Positions 17,664 through 26,035 of a stretch of 58,372 bases of DNA are shown here, piece after piece. A model generated the notes under the pieces. The model was not told the origin of the DNA. It saw only the letters and a program-made list of their open reading frames with translations, and did no database searches. A program made the position numbers and the translations under genes. The DNA comes from CAWDLX01 sp046728155 (lineage in GTDB: Bacteria; Actinomycetota; Actinomycetes; Mycobacteriales; Micromonosporaceae). Numbering within the stretch: the stretch's first letter is position 1; every line of letters begins with the position of its first letter. Location: positions 1 to 58,372 of the forward strand of contig JBKPDY010000030.1 in NCBI GenBank assembly GCA_046728155.1, given 5' to 3'.

Positions 17664-18629
17664 ATGACTGCCCTCGCGTCCGAGACGCCGGAAACACCAG
17701 CAGTCGTCCACAATGGATCGGCGGTAGAGCTGCGTAGCGTGTCCAAGTGGTACGGCAACGTCGTCGCCGTCAACGACATCACGATGACCCTCGGATCCGG
17801 GGTGACCGGTCTGCTCGGGCCGAACGGAGCCGGCAAGACCACGCTCCTGCACATGATGGCCGGGTTCCTGGCACCATCCAAGGGCGAGGTCACCGTGCTC
17901 GGCCGACCGACGTGGCGCAATCCGTCTGTCTACTCTGGACTCGGCATCGTCAGTGAACGCGAGGCGGTGCACGGCTTCCTCACCGGCTGGGAGTTCGTCC
18001 TCGCCAATGCCAAGCTGCACCGGCTGCCCGACCCGGAGGCATCAGCCAAGTGGGCGATCGGCCTGGTCGAGATGGCCGATGCGCAGGACCGCAAGTTGAG
18101 CACGTACTCCAAGGGCATGCGGCAGCGAACGCGGGTCGCCGCGGCGCTCGTACACAACCCGGCCGTACTGCTGCTGGACGAACCCTTCAACGGAATGGAC
18201 CCGCGGCAGCGGATGCACATGATGGACCTGCTCCACGCCATGGGTAGCCAGGGCCGGACCGTCCTGTTCAGCTCGCACATCCTGGAGGAGGTCGAGCAGG
18301 TTTCCGGCACGGTACAGGTGATCGTCGCCGGACGCCTCGCCGCATCGGGGGACTACCGGACCATCCGCAGGCTGATGACCAACCGGCCGCACGTGTTCAC
18401 GCTCCGCTCCGCCGACGACCGGAAGCTCGCGGTCGCGCTCATCGCGGAGACGTCCGTCGCCGCCGTGGAACTCGACGCCAAGAAGGGACTCACCGTCAGG
18501 GCTTCCGACTACGGCACTTTCACCCGGACATTGCCCAAGATCGCACGAGCACAGGGCATCCGGATCCAGCAGCTGCTTCCGGCGGACGAATCGCTGGAGA
18601 GCGTCTTCTCCTACCTGGTGGCGTCATGA
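17664..18629 (+). CDS. ABC transporter ATPase
   Basis: A 321-residue ABC ATPase with Walker A GPNGAGKTT, signature YSKGMRQRT, Walker B LLLLDEPFNGMD and the H-loop SSHILEEVEQ. The start ATG 17664 follows the GGAGG contributed by the repeat cassette. It belongs to the second transporter of a four-gene ATPase-permease-ATPase-permease cluster, an arrangement known in other actinomycetes. The stop codon overlaps an ATG (18626) whose frame ends after 21 codons; see the next gene. Confidence 0.9.
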   Translation: MTALASETPETPAVVHNGSAVELRSVSKWYGNVVAVNDITMTLGSGVTGLLGPNGAGKTTLLHMMAGFLAPSKGEVTVLGRPTWRNPSVYSGLGIVSEREAVHGFLTGWEFVLANAKLHRLPDPEASAKWAIGLVEMADAQDRKLSTYSKGMRQRTRVAAALVHNPAVLLLDEPFNGMDPRQRMHMMDLLHAMGSQGRTVLFSSHILEEVEQVSGTVQVIVAGRLAASGDYRTIRRLMTNRPHVFTLRSADDRKLAVALIAETSVAAVELDAKKGLTVRASDYGTFTRTLPKIARAQGIRIQQLLPADESLESVFSYLVAS

Positions 18630-18681
18630 CCAACGATGGGACCCGCCATCCGACGGCTTTGAGCACGCGGGAGGACCGCCG

Positions 18682-19395
18682 ACGAATCTGACCATCGCCC
18701 GCATCACCGGGCGGGCCCTCTTCGGCCGGCGGCGGTTCCTGATGCTGCTGCCGCTGCCGGTCCTCGTCGTCGGTATCGCGATCCTGGCCGAGTCGCTCGG
18801 CGCTTCGGTGCACGACTGGGGTCCGCCCGTGATCGTCGCCCTCGGCATCGCCATCATGCTGCCGGTGGTCGCCCTGATCGTCGGCACCGGCGTACTGGGC
18901 TCGGAGATCGACGATGGGACACTCACCCACATCATCGCTAAGCCGTTGCCACGCTCCGAGATCATCCTTTCCAAGCTGATCGTCGCGATCGGCGTCACGG
19001 CCGTCACCACCGCGGTTCCACTCTTCCTCACCGGCCTGATCGGCGGCTCCGTCCGGCTCGGGGTCGGGCTCGTGCTCGGCGCGATCATCGGATCGATCGC
19101 CTACTCGGCGCTGTTCATGCTGCTGAGTCTGCTCACCCGGGTACCGGTGCTCGTCGGGCTGGCCTACATCCTGGTCTGGGAAGGGCTGCTCGGACGGCTC
19201 CTCACCGGTACGGGCGTGCTCTCGGTCCAGCAGTACGTGCTGACGGTGGCCGAGCGGGTCTCCCGCTCCGACGTGTTGACCAGCCGGGTCTCCCTACCGG
19301 CATCGCTGGCAATGTTCTTCATCGTCACGGTCGGGGCCACCTTGCTCGCCATCGACCGGCTGCGCTCGTTCTCGATCGTCGGCGAGACGACGTGA
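18682..19395 (+). CDS. ABC-2 type permease, start codon unclear
   Basis: About 237 residues, six hydrophobic segments, beginning with the family-like NLTIARITGRALFGRRRF. The frame has no ATG, GTG or TTG before residue 21 (ATG 18742). A good Shine-Dalgarno (GGGAGGA, 18669-18675) stands 6 bases before an ACG at 18682, and a CTG is at 18688. The ATGA overlap at 18626 opens a different frame that stops at 18689-18691. So either ACG/CTG is used, or a one-base change broke a longer N-terminus. It pairs with the ATPase upstream. Confidence 0.75.
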   Translation, partial: TNLTIARITGRALFGRRRFLMLLPLPVLVVGIAILAESLGASVHDWGPPVIVALGIAIMLPVVALIVGTGVLGSEIDDGTLTHIIAKPLPRSEIILSKLIVAIGVTAVTTAVPLFLTGLIGGSVRLGVGLVLGAIIGSIAYSALFMLLSLLTRVPVLVGLAYILVWEGLLGRLLTGTGVLSVQQYVLTVAERVSRSDVLTSRVSLPASLAMFFIVTVGATLLAIDRLRSFSIVGETT

Positions 19396-19593
19396 TGGTG
19401 TGAAACCAGGGCACCCTGCTGTCGTTTTCGCGCAAGTAGGGTGTGCCCCTACTCACCGGTAACTAACAGGCCCGGCGTGGCCGTCCCGTGCCTGGGGAGC
19501 CGGGCCGCGTGCGGAGTCAGGCCCGTGCCCGGGAGCCGGCAGCCGTGCCGCTGGGAGCCGGGGCGTGCCCAGGGGCCGGCTATCCTGGGAGCC

Positions 19594-20079
19594 GTGCTCA
19601 CCATCGACGCCGCCCTACTCGAGGCGATCGTCGACCACGCCCGGCGGGACCACCCGGACGAGGCCTGCGGTGTGCTGGCCGGCCCGATCGGGTCGGACGA
19701 GCCGCGCCGGCTTATTCCGATGGTGAACGCCGCGCGTTCGATGACCTTCTACGAGTTCGACTCGAAGGAGTACCTACGGGTGTGGCGGGAGATGGACGAC
19801 CGGGACGAGGAGCCCGTCGTCATATACCACTCGCACACCGCAACCGAGGCGTACCCGTCCCGCACCGACGTCAGCTTCGCGGGTTGGCCGCAGGCCCACT
19901 ACCTGTTGGTCTCCACCCGTGATGCGGAGACGACCGAGGTCCGATCGTTTCGCATCGTAGACGCGAAGGTGGTCGAGGAACCGGTACGGCTGGTGAATGC
20001 GACAGTGGACCCCATGGCGGTGCAGTCCTACATGTTCGGGCAGAGCCCGTCGTCGGTCGAGTACGAGTGTCCGGCCTGA
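19594..20079 (+). CDS. mec: JAMM/MPN+ metalloprotease Mec (CysO-cysteine hydrolase)
   Basis: A 161-residue JAB1/MPN/Mov34 metalloprotease that frees cysteine from the CysO-cysteine adduct in the M. tuberculosis pathway. The zinc motif is YHSHTATEAYPSRTD, with upstream glutamate in HPDEACGVLAG. Start is GTG 19594 behind GGGAG. The upstream 200 bases have no gene but hold several GGGAGCCGG units (19495, 19529, 19551, 19585), the last giving the ribosome binding site. Followed by cysO and cysM, so the three genes make a complete sulfur-carrier cysteine synthesis operon. Confidence 0.93.
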   Translation: MLTIDAALLEAIVDHARRDHPDEACGVLAGPIGSDEPRRLIPMVNAARSMTFYEFDSKEYLRVWREMDDRDEEPVVIYHSHTATEAYPSRTDVSFAGWPQAHYLLVSTRDAETTEVRSFRIVDAKVVEEPVRLVNATVDPMAVQSYMFGQSPSSVEYECPA

Positions 20080-20128
20080 CCTCGACCCACGACCGACTCG
20101 TCAGCCCGGACTAAGGAGTAGATCACCA

Positions 20129-20425
20129 ATGGCAATCGACGTTCGCGTTCCCACGATCCTGCGCTCGTACACCGACGGCCAGAGGTCCGTGCACGGCACC
20201 GGCGACACACTCGCCGACCTGCTGGTCGACCTCGACACCCGTCACCCCGGCCTGCGCGGCCGTCTGGTCACCGCCGACGGGGCGCTGCACCGCTTCGTCA
20301 ACGTCTACGTCAACGACGAGGACGTTCGGTTCCACGGCGCGCTCGACGCGAAGCTCGCCGACGGGGACACCGTGACGATTCTGCCCGCGGTGGCCGGCGG
20401 CGCGCCGCTGGCCGACCAACACTGA
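20129..20425 (+). CDS. cysO: Sulfur-carrier protein CysO, with C-terminal tail
   Basis: A 98-residue ubiquitin-fold ThiS/MoaD protein; its C-terminal GG carries the thiocarboxylate used by CysM. The family blocks RFVNVYVNDEDVRF and LPAVAGG are exact. ATG 20129 follows TAAGGAG. In M. tuberculosis CysO ends at the GG, but here seven residues follow (APLADQH), so trimming would be needed before sulfur loading. The tail's last codons reach to within one base of cysM. Confidence 0.93.
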   Translation: MAIDVRVPTILRSYTDGQRSVHGTGDTLADLLVDLDTRHPGLRGRLVTADGALHRFVNVYVNDEDVRFHGALDAKLADGDTVTILPAVAGGAPLADQH

Positions 20426-20426
20426 C

Positions 20427-21377
20427 GTGGCCAAGTTCGATAGCCTGCTGAACGCGTGCGGAGGCACGCCGCTGGTGGGGCTGCCGAGGCTCTCCCCGTC
20501 GGCCGACGTGCGGCTGTGGGCGAAGCTGGAGGATCGAAACCCCACCGGCTCCGTCAAGGACCGCCCCGCGCTGTGGATGATCCGTGCGGCCGAGTCGGCC
20601 GGCCACCTGCGGCCGGGGGAGACCATACTGGAGCCGACCAGCGGAAATACCGGTATCGCCTTGGCGATGGTGGCGAAACTTCGGGGGTACCGGCTGGTCT
20701 GCGTGATGCCGGAGAACGTGTCCAGTGAGCGGGTCCAACTGCTCCGGATGTACGGCGCGGAGATCATCTTCTCGCCCGCGGCCGGCGGGTCGAACGCCGC
20801 CGTGGCGATGGCCAGGCAGATCGCGGTCGACCATCCGGACTGGGTAATGCTCAACCAGTACGCCAACGAGGCCAACGCTCGGGCCCATTACGAGACAACC
20901 GGGCCGGAGCTTCTGCTCGATCTGCCGACGATCACGCACTTTGTCGCCGGACTGGGGACCACAGGCACGCTCATGGGCGTCGGGCGTTACCTGCGCGAGA
21001 AGGTCGAGGGAATCGAGATCATCGCCGCGGAACCACGCTACGGCGAGTTGGTGTACGGCCTTCGCAACATCGACGAAGGGTACGTGCCGGAGTTGTACGA
21101 CGCGACCGTGCTGACCCGCCGGTTCAGCGTCGGCACCCGCGACGCCGTTCTGCGTACCCGGCAGCTAGTAGAGGTGGAAGGAATCTTCGCCGGCTTCTCC
21201 ACCGGAGCGGTCCTGCATGCTGCGCTGGCCGTGGCGCACGACGCGGTGGCGGCGGGGCGAAGGGCAGACGTCGCCTTTGTCGTCGCCGATGGCGGGTGGA
21301 AGTACCTCTCCACGGGTGCTTATGGCGGCACGCTCGCCGAGGCGGAGGACGCTCTCGAGGGCCAGCTCTGGGCCTGA
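20427..21377 (+). CDS. cysM: O-phosphoserine-type cysteine synthase CysM
   Basis: A 316-residue PLP enzyme. The PLP lysine is in NPTGSVKDRPAL, the phosphate-binding loop is EPTSGNTGIALA, and GLGTTGTLMGVGR and FAGFSTGAVLHA are conserved. The enzyme joins the sulfur of CysO-thiocarboxylate to an aminoacrylate from O-phosphoserine in M. tuberculosis. The GTG at 20427 begins one base after the cysO stop codon, so translation is coupled. A convergent membrane-protein gene follows 27 bases later. Confidence 0.94.
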   Translation: MAKFDSLLNACGGTPLVGLPRLSPSADVRLWAKLEDRNPTGSVKDRPALWMIRAAESAGHLRPGETILEPTSGNTGIALAMVAKLRGYRLVCVMPENVSSERVQLLRMYGAEIIFSPAAGGSNAAVAMARQIAVDHPDWVMLNQYANEANARAHYETTGPELLLDLPTITHFVAGLGTTGTLMGVGRYLREKVEGIEIIAAEPRYGELVYGLRNIDEGYVPELYDATVLTRRFSVGTRDAVLRTRQLVEVEGIFAGFSTGAVLHAALAVAHDAVAAGRRADVAFVVADGGWKYLSTGAYGGTLAEAEDALEGQLWA

Positions 21378-21404
21378 GCCGAACGTGCCGCGCTACGCGA
21401 GCGA

Positions 21405-21845
21405 TCAGAACGCGTGGGCGGTGAGGTTCAGCGCGACGACCAGCGTGACCGTCGCCGCGCCCAACAGCGCGAACGGGATCCAGCGGCGGTTCACCGTGGC
21501 GAACGCCGCCACCGTCAGCGCCAGGCCGCCCAGGCCGACGGAGATGACCGACGGTTCGTACCAGCTCGGCGGTCCCGCGCCGAGCGAGCCGATGAGGGCC
21601 CGGATGCCGGTGACCAGCGCCACGCCTCCGATGACGGCGGCCCAGACGCAGACGCCAACGAGCTGGCGTAGCCGGGGCTCCGGCCCGATCCGGACCCGGG
21701 GGTGGCTCGTTGCCGGGGTGACCGAGTCCCAGGTCGACCCGTCCCGCCTTGGCCGCGGAGGGGCCTTGACCGTGCGCTTCTTCGCGCCTGCCTCGAGGCC
21801 GGCGGCCCCGCCCGAGGTCGGTGTGGCGTGCGTCTCGGTGCTCAC
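21405..21845 (-). CDS. Three-helix membrane protein of unknown function
   Basis: The GTG at 21845 is preceded by AGGAGACCAC, a good ribosome binding site, and gives 146 residues. The first 60 are hydrophilic and basic (KKRTVKAPPRPRRDG), followed by three membrane segments (about 60-80, 90-112, 120-143). In M. tuberculosis a rhomboid protease (Rv1337) lies between cysM and murI; this protein shows no rhomboid GxSx motif, so it is not an obvious replacement. Confidence 0.65.
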   Translation of the reverse strand: MSTETHATPTSGGAAGLEAGAKKRTVKAPPRPRRDGSTWDSVTPATSHPRVRIGPEPRLRQLVGVCVWAAVIGGVALVTGIRALIGSLGAGPPSWYEPSVISVGLGGLALTVAAFATVNRRWIPFALLGAATVTLVVALNLTAHAF

Positions 21846-22109
21846 GTGGTCTCCTGTCGTCGAGGGTCGGGGAACGCTGGATCCCGGGCCCGCCGACGCA
21901 ACCCGACAGCCCAGGGCAGATGAATCCTTCGACCCGCTGAGAATAGGCAGTCGTCCTGGTACATGCAACGCCGCAGGTTACGCAGGGTTACCGGCTTCCC
22001 ACCGCCACGCAGAGGCTTCGATATTCATGGATTACAACGCTGTCACCTTGGCGACATCTTCTGGTCCGCTTGTCCTTGTCGGCAGGTCACCGGGCGTAGG
22101 CTCCGCAGC

Positions 22110-22940
22110 GTGACGGACGCGCCCATCGGGATCTTCGACTCCGGAGTCGGTGGCTTGACCGTGGCGCGGGTGATTCTTGACCAGCTGCCACATGAGGAGA
22201 TCGTGTACGTCGGCGACACCGCCCACGTCCCGTACGGGCCGCGGCCCATCGCCGAGGTGCGCCGCTACGCGTTGGCCTGCCTCGACCAATTGGTCGATAT
22301 GGGCGTCAAGCTGCTGGTCATCGCGTGCAACAGCGCCTCGGCCGCCTGCCTGCACGACGCCCGGGAGCGCTACGACGTGCCCGTGGTCGAGGTCATCCGG
22401 CCGGCGGTCCGGCGGGCCGCGGCGGCCACCCGCAACGGCCGGGTCGGTGTGATCGGTACCACCGCGACGATCGCCAGCCAGGCATACATCGACGCCTTCG
22501 CCGCCGCGCCCCAGGTACAGGTCACCGGCGTGGCGTGCCCCCTGTTCGTCGAATACGTCGAGCAGGGTGTCACGTCCGGGCCAGCGTTGCTGGAGGTGGC
22601 GAAGGCGTACCTCGAACCGCTCCAGCGATCCGAGGTCGACACGCTGGTGCTGGGCTGCACCCACTATCCGATGCTGACCGGGCTGGTCGGGCTCGTGATG
22701 GGCAACGATGTCACGCTCGTCTCCAGTGCGGACGAGAGCGCGAAGGACGTGTACCGGCTGCTCACCGAGCGTGACCTGCTACGAGCTGCCGAATCGGCCG
22801 CCCCACGCCACCGTTTTCTCGCCACCGGCGACGCGGCGCCGTTCGCCCGGCTGGCCGAGCGCTTCCTCGGCCGAACCGTCCCAACGGGACGCGCGAGCAC
22901 GGCCGTGGAGGCTGGGGCGGTGGCCGGAGCCGCCCGATGA
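22110..22940 (+). CDS. murI: Glutamate racemase
   Basis: A 276-residue racemase making D-glutamate for peptidoglycan. The two catalytic cysteines are in IACNSASAAC and LGCTHYPML; the N-terminal FDSGVGGLTV and the YVGDTAHVPYG block are diagnostic. The GTG at 22110 gives the normal length. The stop overlaps the MBL gene as ATGA. Confidence 0.95.
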   Translation: MTDAPIGIFDSGVGGLTVARVILDQLPHEEIVYVGDTAHVPYGPRPIAEVRRYALACLDQLVDMGVKLLVIACNSASAACLHDARERYDVPVVEVIRPAVRRAAAATRNGRVGVIGTTATIASQAYIDAFAAAPQVQVTGVACPLFVEYVEQGVTSGPALLEVAKAYLEPLQRSEVDTLVLGCTHYPMLTGLVGLVMGNDVTLVSSADESAKDVYRLLTERDLLRAAESAAPRHRFLATGDAAPFARLAERFLGRTVPTGRASTAVEAGAVAGAAR

Positions 22941-23686
22941 ACGTCACTGTCCTCGGGTGCGCGGGCAGCTTTCCGGGACCCGATTCGCCGTGCTCCGCAT
23001 ACCTGGTCGAGGCGGCCGGGTTCCGGCTCCTGCTCGACTTCGGCCCGGGGTCACTCTCGGCGTTGCAGCGTTACGCCAGTCTGACCTCGATCGATGCGAT
23101 CCTGCTGACCCATCTGCACGCGGACCACATCCTCGACGCGTGCAGCTACATCGTCGTGCGCCGGTACGCACCGGACGGCCCGTACGCGCCGGTTCCGCTC
23201 TACGCACCGGCGGGAGCCCGCGAGCGCCTCGCCGCGGCGTACGGTACCACCACCGAGGGTCCGCTGGACGACGTGTACACCTTCGCCGACCTGAAGGCCG
23301 GAACCATCGACATCGGACCGTTCGCGGTGACCATCGACCGGGTGAATCATCCGGTGGAGACGTACGGCGTCCGCGTCGAGTACGGCGGTCGCGTCCTCGT
23401 CTACTCGGCCGACACCGCGCCGTGCGAGGCGCTGATCCGGCTGGCCCAGCAGGCCGACCTGTTCCTCTGCGAGGCGAGCTATGTCTACGGCGAGAAGAAT
23501 CCGCCCGGCCTGCACCTCACCGGCCGGGACGCCGGTGAGGCGGCGATGAAGGCTGGGGCGAACCGCCTCGTGCTGACCCATCTCGTGCTGGCGTGGGGGA
23601 GCGAGGCGAACGCTTACGAGTCGGCCGCATCCGTCTTCTCCGGGCCGATCGATGTGGCCCGGACCGGTGTCCGGTACCAGGTCTGA
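22937..23686 (+). CDS. MBL-fold hydrolase (Rv1339-like, possible cAMP phosphodiesterase)
   Basis: A 249-residue metallo-beta-lactamase fold protein with the zinc motif THLHADH, downstream YSADTAPCE and the final histidine in LTHLV. It sits between murI and rph exactly where M. tuberculosis has Rv1339, which has been reported to be an atypical cAMP phosphodiesterase; a ribonuclease-Z-like role is the alternative. Coupled to murI through an ATGA overlap. Confidence 0.87.
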   Translation: MNVTVLGCAGSFPGPDSPCSAYLVEAAGFRLLLDFGPGSLSALQRYASLTSIDAILLTHLHADHILDACSYIVVRRYAPDGPYAPVPLYAPAGARERLAAAYGTTTEGPLDDVYTFADLKAGTIDIGPFAVTIDRVNHPVETYGVRVEYGGRVLVYSADTAPCEALIRLAQQADLFLCEASYVYGEKNPPGLHLTGRDAGEAAMKAGANRLVLTHLVLAWGSEANAYESAASVFSGPIDVARTGVRYQV

Positions 23687-23701
23687 ACCCCTTACCCGAC
23701 T

Positions 23702-23735
23702 CGGGCAGTTAGTAAGAGCCCGCGTCCTTACTGAC
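23702..23735 (+). promoter_or_regulatory. Two mutually exclusive small hairpins before rph
   Basis: CGGGC (23702-23706) can pair with GCCCG (23718-23722), and GTTAGTAAG (23708-23716) can pair with CTTACTGAC (23727-23735, one G-T pair). The two stems overlap, so only one can form at a time. This is the form of an attenuator or a weak terminator between the MBL and rph genes; no function is proven. Confidence 0.3.
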
Positions 23736-23785
23736 AGTGAGTTCCCCGGGCGCTAGCGGCGGTCGGGTCACCGTACGCTTGGCAG

Positions 23786-24514
23786 ATGCCTCGGCCCGAC
23801 GGGCGCGCGCCCGATCAGCTACGTCCGGTAACGATCACCCGCGGGTGGAGCATCCACCCCGAAGGCTCCGTCCTGGTCGAGTTCGGCGCGACCCGGGTCC
23901 TTTGCACCGCGAGTGTCACCGAGGGAGTTCCTCGTTGGCGGAAGGGCTCGGGGCTCGGCTGGGTCACCTGCGAGTACGCGATGCTGCCCCGGGCGACGAA
24001 CACCCGCTCGGACCGGGAGTCGGTCAAGGGACGGGTCGGCGGCCGGACGCATGAGATCTCGCGTTTGATCGGTCGGAGCCTGCGGGCGTGTATCGACCTC
24101 AGGGCGCTCGGCGAGAATTCTGTCGTGCTCGACTGCGATGTCCTGCAGGCCGACGGGGGCACCCGTACGGCTTCCATCACCGGCGCCTTTGTCGCCCTCT
24201 CCGACGCCGTCACTTGGATGGCGGCGAAGAAGGTGCTCGCCGGCAAGCCGGGTGACGCCGTACCTCGGTCCGTCGCCGCGGTCAGCGTTGGAATCATCGA
24301 CGGTGAGCCACGGCTCGATCTCAGCTACGACGAGGACGTCAGCGCCGACGTGGACATGAACATCGTCTGCACCGGGAATGGTGACTTCGTCGAGGTACAG
24401 GGAACCGGCGAGGCCGGCGTGTTCAGCCGGGACGAACTCGACGTACTGCTTGACCTGGGTCTGGCCGGGTGCGCCGAGCTGGCCGCGCTCCAGCAGTTGG
24501 CGCTCGCCGCGTGA
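23786..24514 (+). CDS. rph: Ribonuclease PH
   Basis: A 242-residue phosphorolytic 3'-5' exonuclease that trims tRNA 3' ends. Typical sequence includes GSVLVEFGATRVLCTASV, WVTCEYAMLPRAT, the phosphate-binding region GGRTHEISRLIGRSLR and CDVLQADGGTRTASI. The ATG at 23786 gives normal length. The end overlaps rdgB as GTGA, as in other actinobacteria. Confidence 0.95.
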   Translation: MPRPDGRAPDQLRPVTITRGWSIHPEGSVLVEFGATRVLCTASVTEGVPRWRKGSGLGWVTCEYAMLPRATNTRSDRESVKGRVGGRTHEISRLIGRSLRACIDLRALGENSVVLDCDVLQADGGTRTASITGAFVALSDAVTWMAAKKVLAGKPGDAVPRSVAAVSVGIIDGEPRLDLSYDEDVSADVDMNIVCTGNGDFVEVQGTGEAGVFSRDELDVLLDLGLAGCAELAALQQLALAA

Positions 24515-25167
24515 GCGATCCCCAGGCCATGGACGTTTCGGGTCGCACGGGCAACCGCCAACGTCCACAACTGCTGTTGGCCACCCGTAACCCGAAGAAA
24601 CTGGCCGAGCTGCAGCGCATCCTCGATGCCGCGCTCGGCGCCGGCACGGTGACGCTGGCCGACCTGGACAACGTCGCGCCGTACGACGAGGTTCCGGAGA
24701 CCGGGGTCACTTTCGCGGAGAATGCGCTGCTCAAGGCGCGCGAGGGGGCACGCAACACCGGCCTGCCCACACTCGCCGACGATTCCGGGCTGGCGGTCGA
24801 CGTTATGGGCGGCATGCCGGGCGTGTTCAGCGCGCGGTGGTCGGGTAGGCACGGCGACGACAAGGCGAACCTCGATCTGCTCCTGGCGCAGCTCGCCGAT
24901 GTGGCCGACGATCGGCGCCGCGCCGCGTTCGTGTGCGTCGCCGCCATGGTGCTCCCGGGCGGACGCGAGTTCACTGTGGAGGGTCGGATGGCTGGGCGGC
25001 TCGTCCGGGCTCCGATCGGCGAGCATGGGTTCGGGTACGACCCCATCTTCGTGGCGGACGGGAAGCACGAGACGAACGCGCAGCTCGACCCTTCGGAGAA
25101 GGATGCGATCAGCCACCGCGGCAGGGCGTTCCGTGCCCTCGCCGCGGTCATCGCCCGCGAACTCTGA
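24511..25167 (+). CDS. rdgB: Non-canonical purine NTP pyrophosphatase (ITPase)
   Basis: About 218 residues of the HAM1 family, which removes dITP and XTP from the nucleotide pool. Motifs are LLLATRNPKKLAEL, TFAENALLKAREGA, LADDSGLAVDVMGG and GFGYDPIF. The GTG at 24511 overlaps the rph stop; ATG 24529 would remove six poorly conserved residues. Ends five bases before a convergent gene. Confidence 0.93.
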   Translation: MSDPQAMDVSGRTGNRQRPQLLLATRNPKKLAELQRILDAALGAGTVTLADLDNVAPYDEVPETGVTFAENALLKAREGARNTGLPTLADDSGLAVDVMGGMPGVFSARWSGRHGDDKANLDLLLAQLADVADDRRRAAFVCVAAMVLPGGREFTVEGRMAGRLVRAPIGEHGFGYDPIFVADGKHETNAQLDPSEKDAISHRGRAFRALAAVIAREL

Positions 25168-25172
25168 GCGGC

Positions 25173-25973
25173 CTACCGGATCGGCTGGCGGCCCGGAATC
25201 TCGGGACGCTCCGCGGAGACCCGGTGGCGCAGCTGCCCAGGGATGCGCACCTTCGTCGGGTCGAGGTAGTCGATCAGATCGAGCAGATCGTGGGAGAGCA
25301 TCGCGAGGCGCTGGTTGACCGCATCGCCCTCAGCGGCGATGGCGTCGATGTCGGCGAAGCGGAGTCGGTCGAACCAGGTGGCGAACTCTGGATCCGTAGT
25401 CAGGCGATGTTTGAACGCGGCGTACCCCATCGCTTCGGACCGGGGGCCCTCCGGCGCGTTCGTAGGTATCATCATCAGCTCAGCGATGGCCCGCTGCGGA
25501 CCGCGAAAGATCCGGAAGGGGAGCGGAATCAGGTCGGTCTGGATGGTCAGTTGGATGTTCGCGAGGTAGGTCAGCAATCGGGGACTGGCGTCCGCGATGT
25601 CGTCGTCAAGGAAACGGAGCTCCCGGCGGACGATCTCGGCCCAGCAGAGGTACTCGGCGATCGTGTAGACCGTGTAGTCGCGGGCGTGCCCCTCCTCGAC
25701 CGGATCTCCGCAGTGCAGGTACCGGCCGAGGAAGTCCTGGCGGACGATGTTGTACAGCCGGGCCTGTAGTGTCTGTGCCGCGTCCAGTAGCGGATCACGG
25801 TACTGGTTGAGGATCCGCTTGGCCGCCTCGGCCGCGGTCTCCCGGCGAAGCTGGCGCTCCAGATCGGCGGCCTGCCGGTTGGCTCGGCTCGCGGCGGCGC
25901 CGGAAATGATCGCGCTGACGATCGCGAGCGCCGCCGAGCCGAGCCCGACGATGGTATCGGGTTGCAGTTGCAC
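25173..25973 (-). CDS. Unknown protein with N-terminal membrane anchor and coiled coil
   Basis: A 266-residue protein starting GTG. Residues 8-28 form a membrane segment (GLGSAALAIVSAIISGAAAS), directly followed by a charged coiled-coil-like helix (about 29-60, ANRQAADLERQLRRETAAEA). The rest is helical and soluble, with YRDPLLDAAQTLQARLYNI and RLRFADIDAIAAEGD. No family recognised. It stands alone between the rdgB end and hutH, on the hut strand but separated from hutH by 62 bases. Confidence 0.6.
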   Translation of the reverse strand: MQLQPDTIVGLGSAALAIVSAIISGAAASRANRQAADLERQLRRETAAEAAKRILNQYRDPLLDAAQTLQARLYNIVRQDFLGRYLHCGDPVEEGHARDYTVYTIAEYLCWAEIVRRELRFLDDDIADASPRLLTYLANIQLTIQTDLIPLPFRIFRGPQRAIAELMMIPTNAPEGPRSEAMGYAAFKHRLTTDPEFATWFDRLRFADIDAIAAEGDAVNQRLAMLSHDLLDLIDYLDPTKVRIPGQLRHRVSAERPEIPGRQPIR

Positions 25974-26035
25974 TGTTCCGCTCCTCGCACGTCCGGGGGG
26001 TTAGGCGAGCCGCCGTTCAGGCTAGCGGGCGGGCC

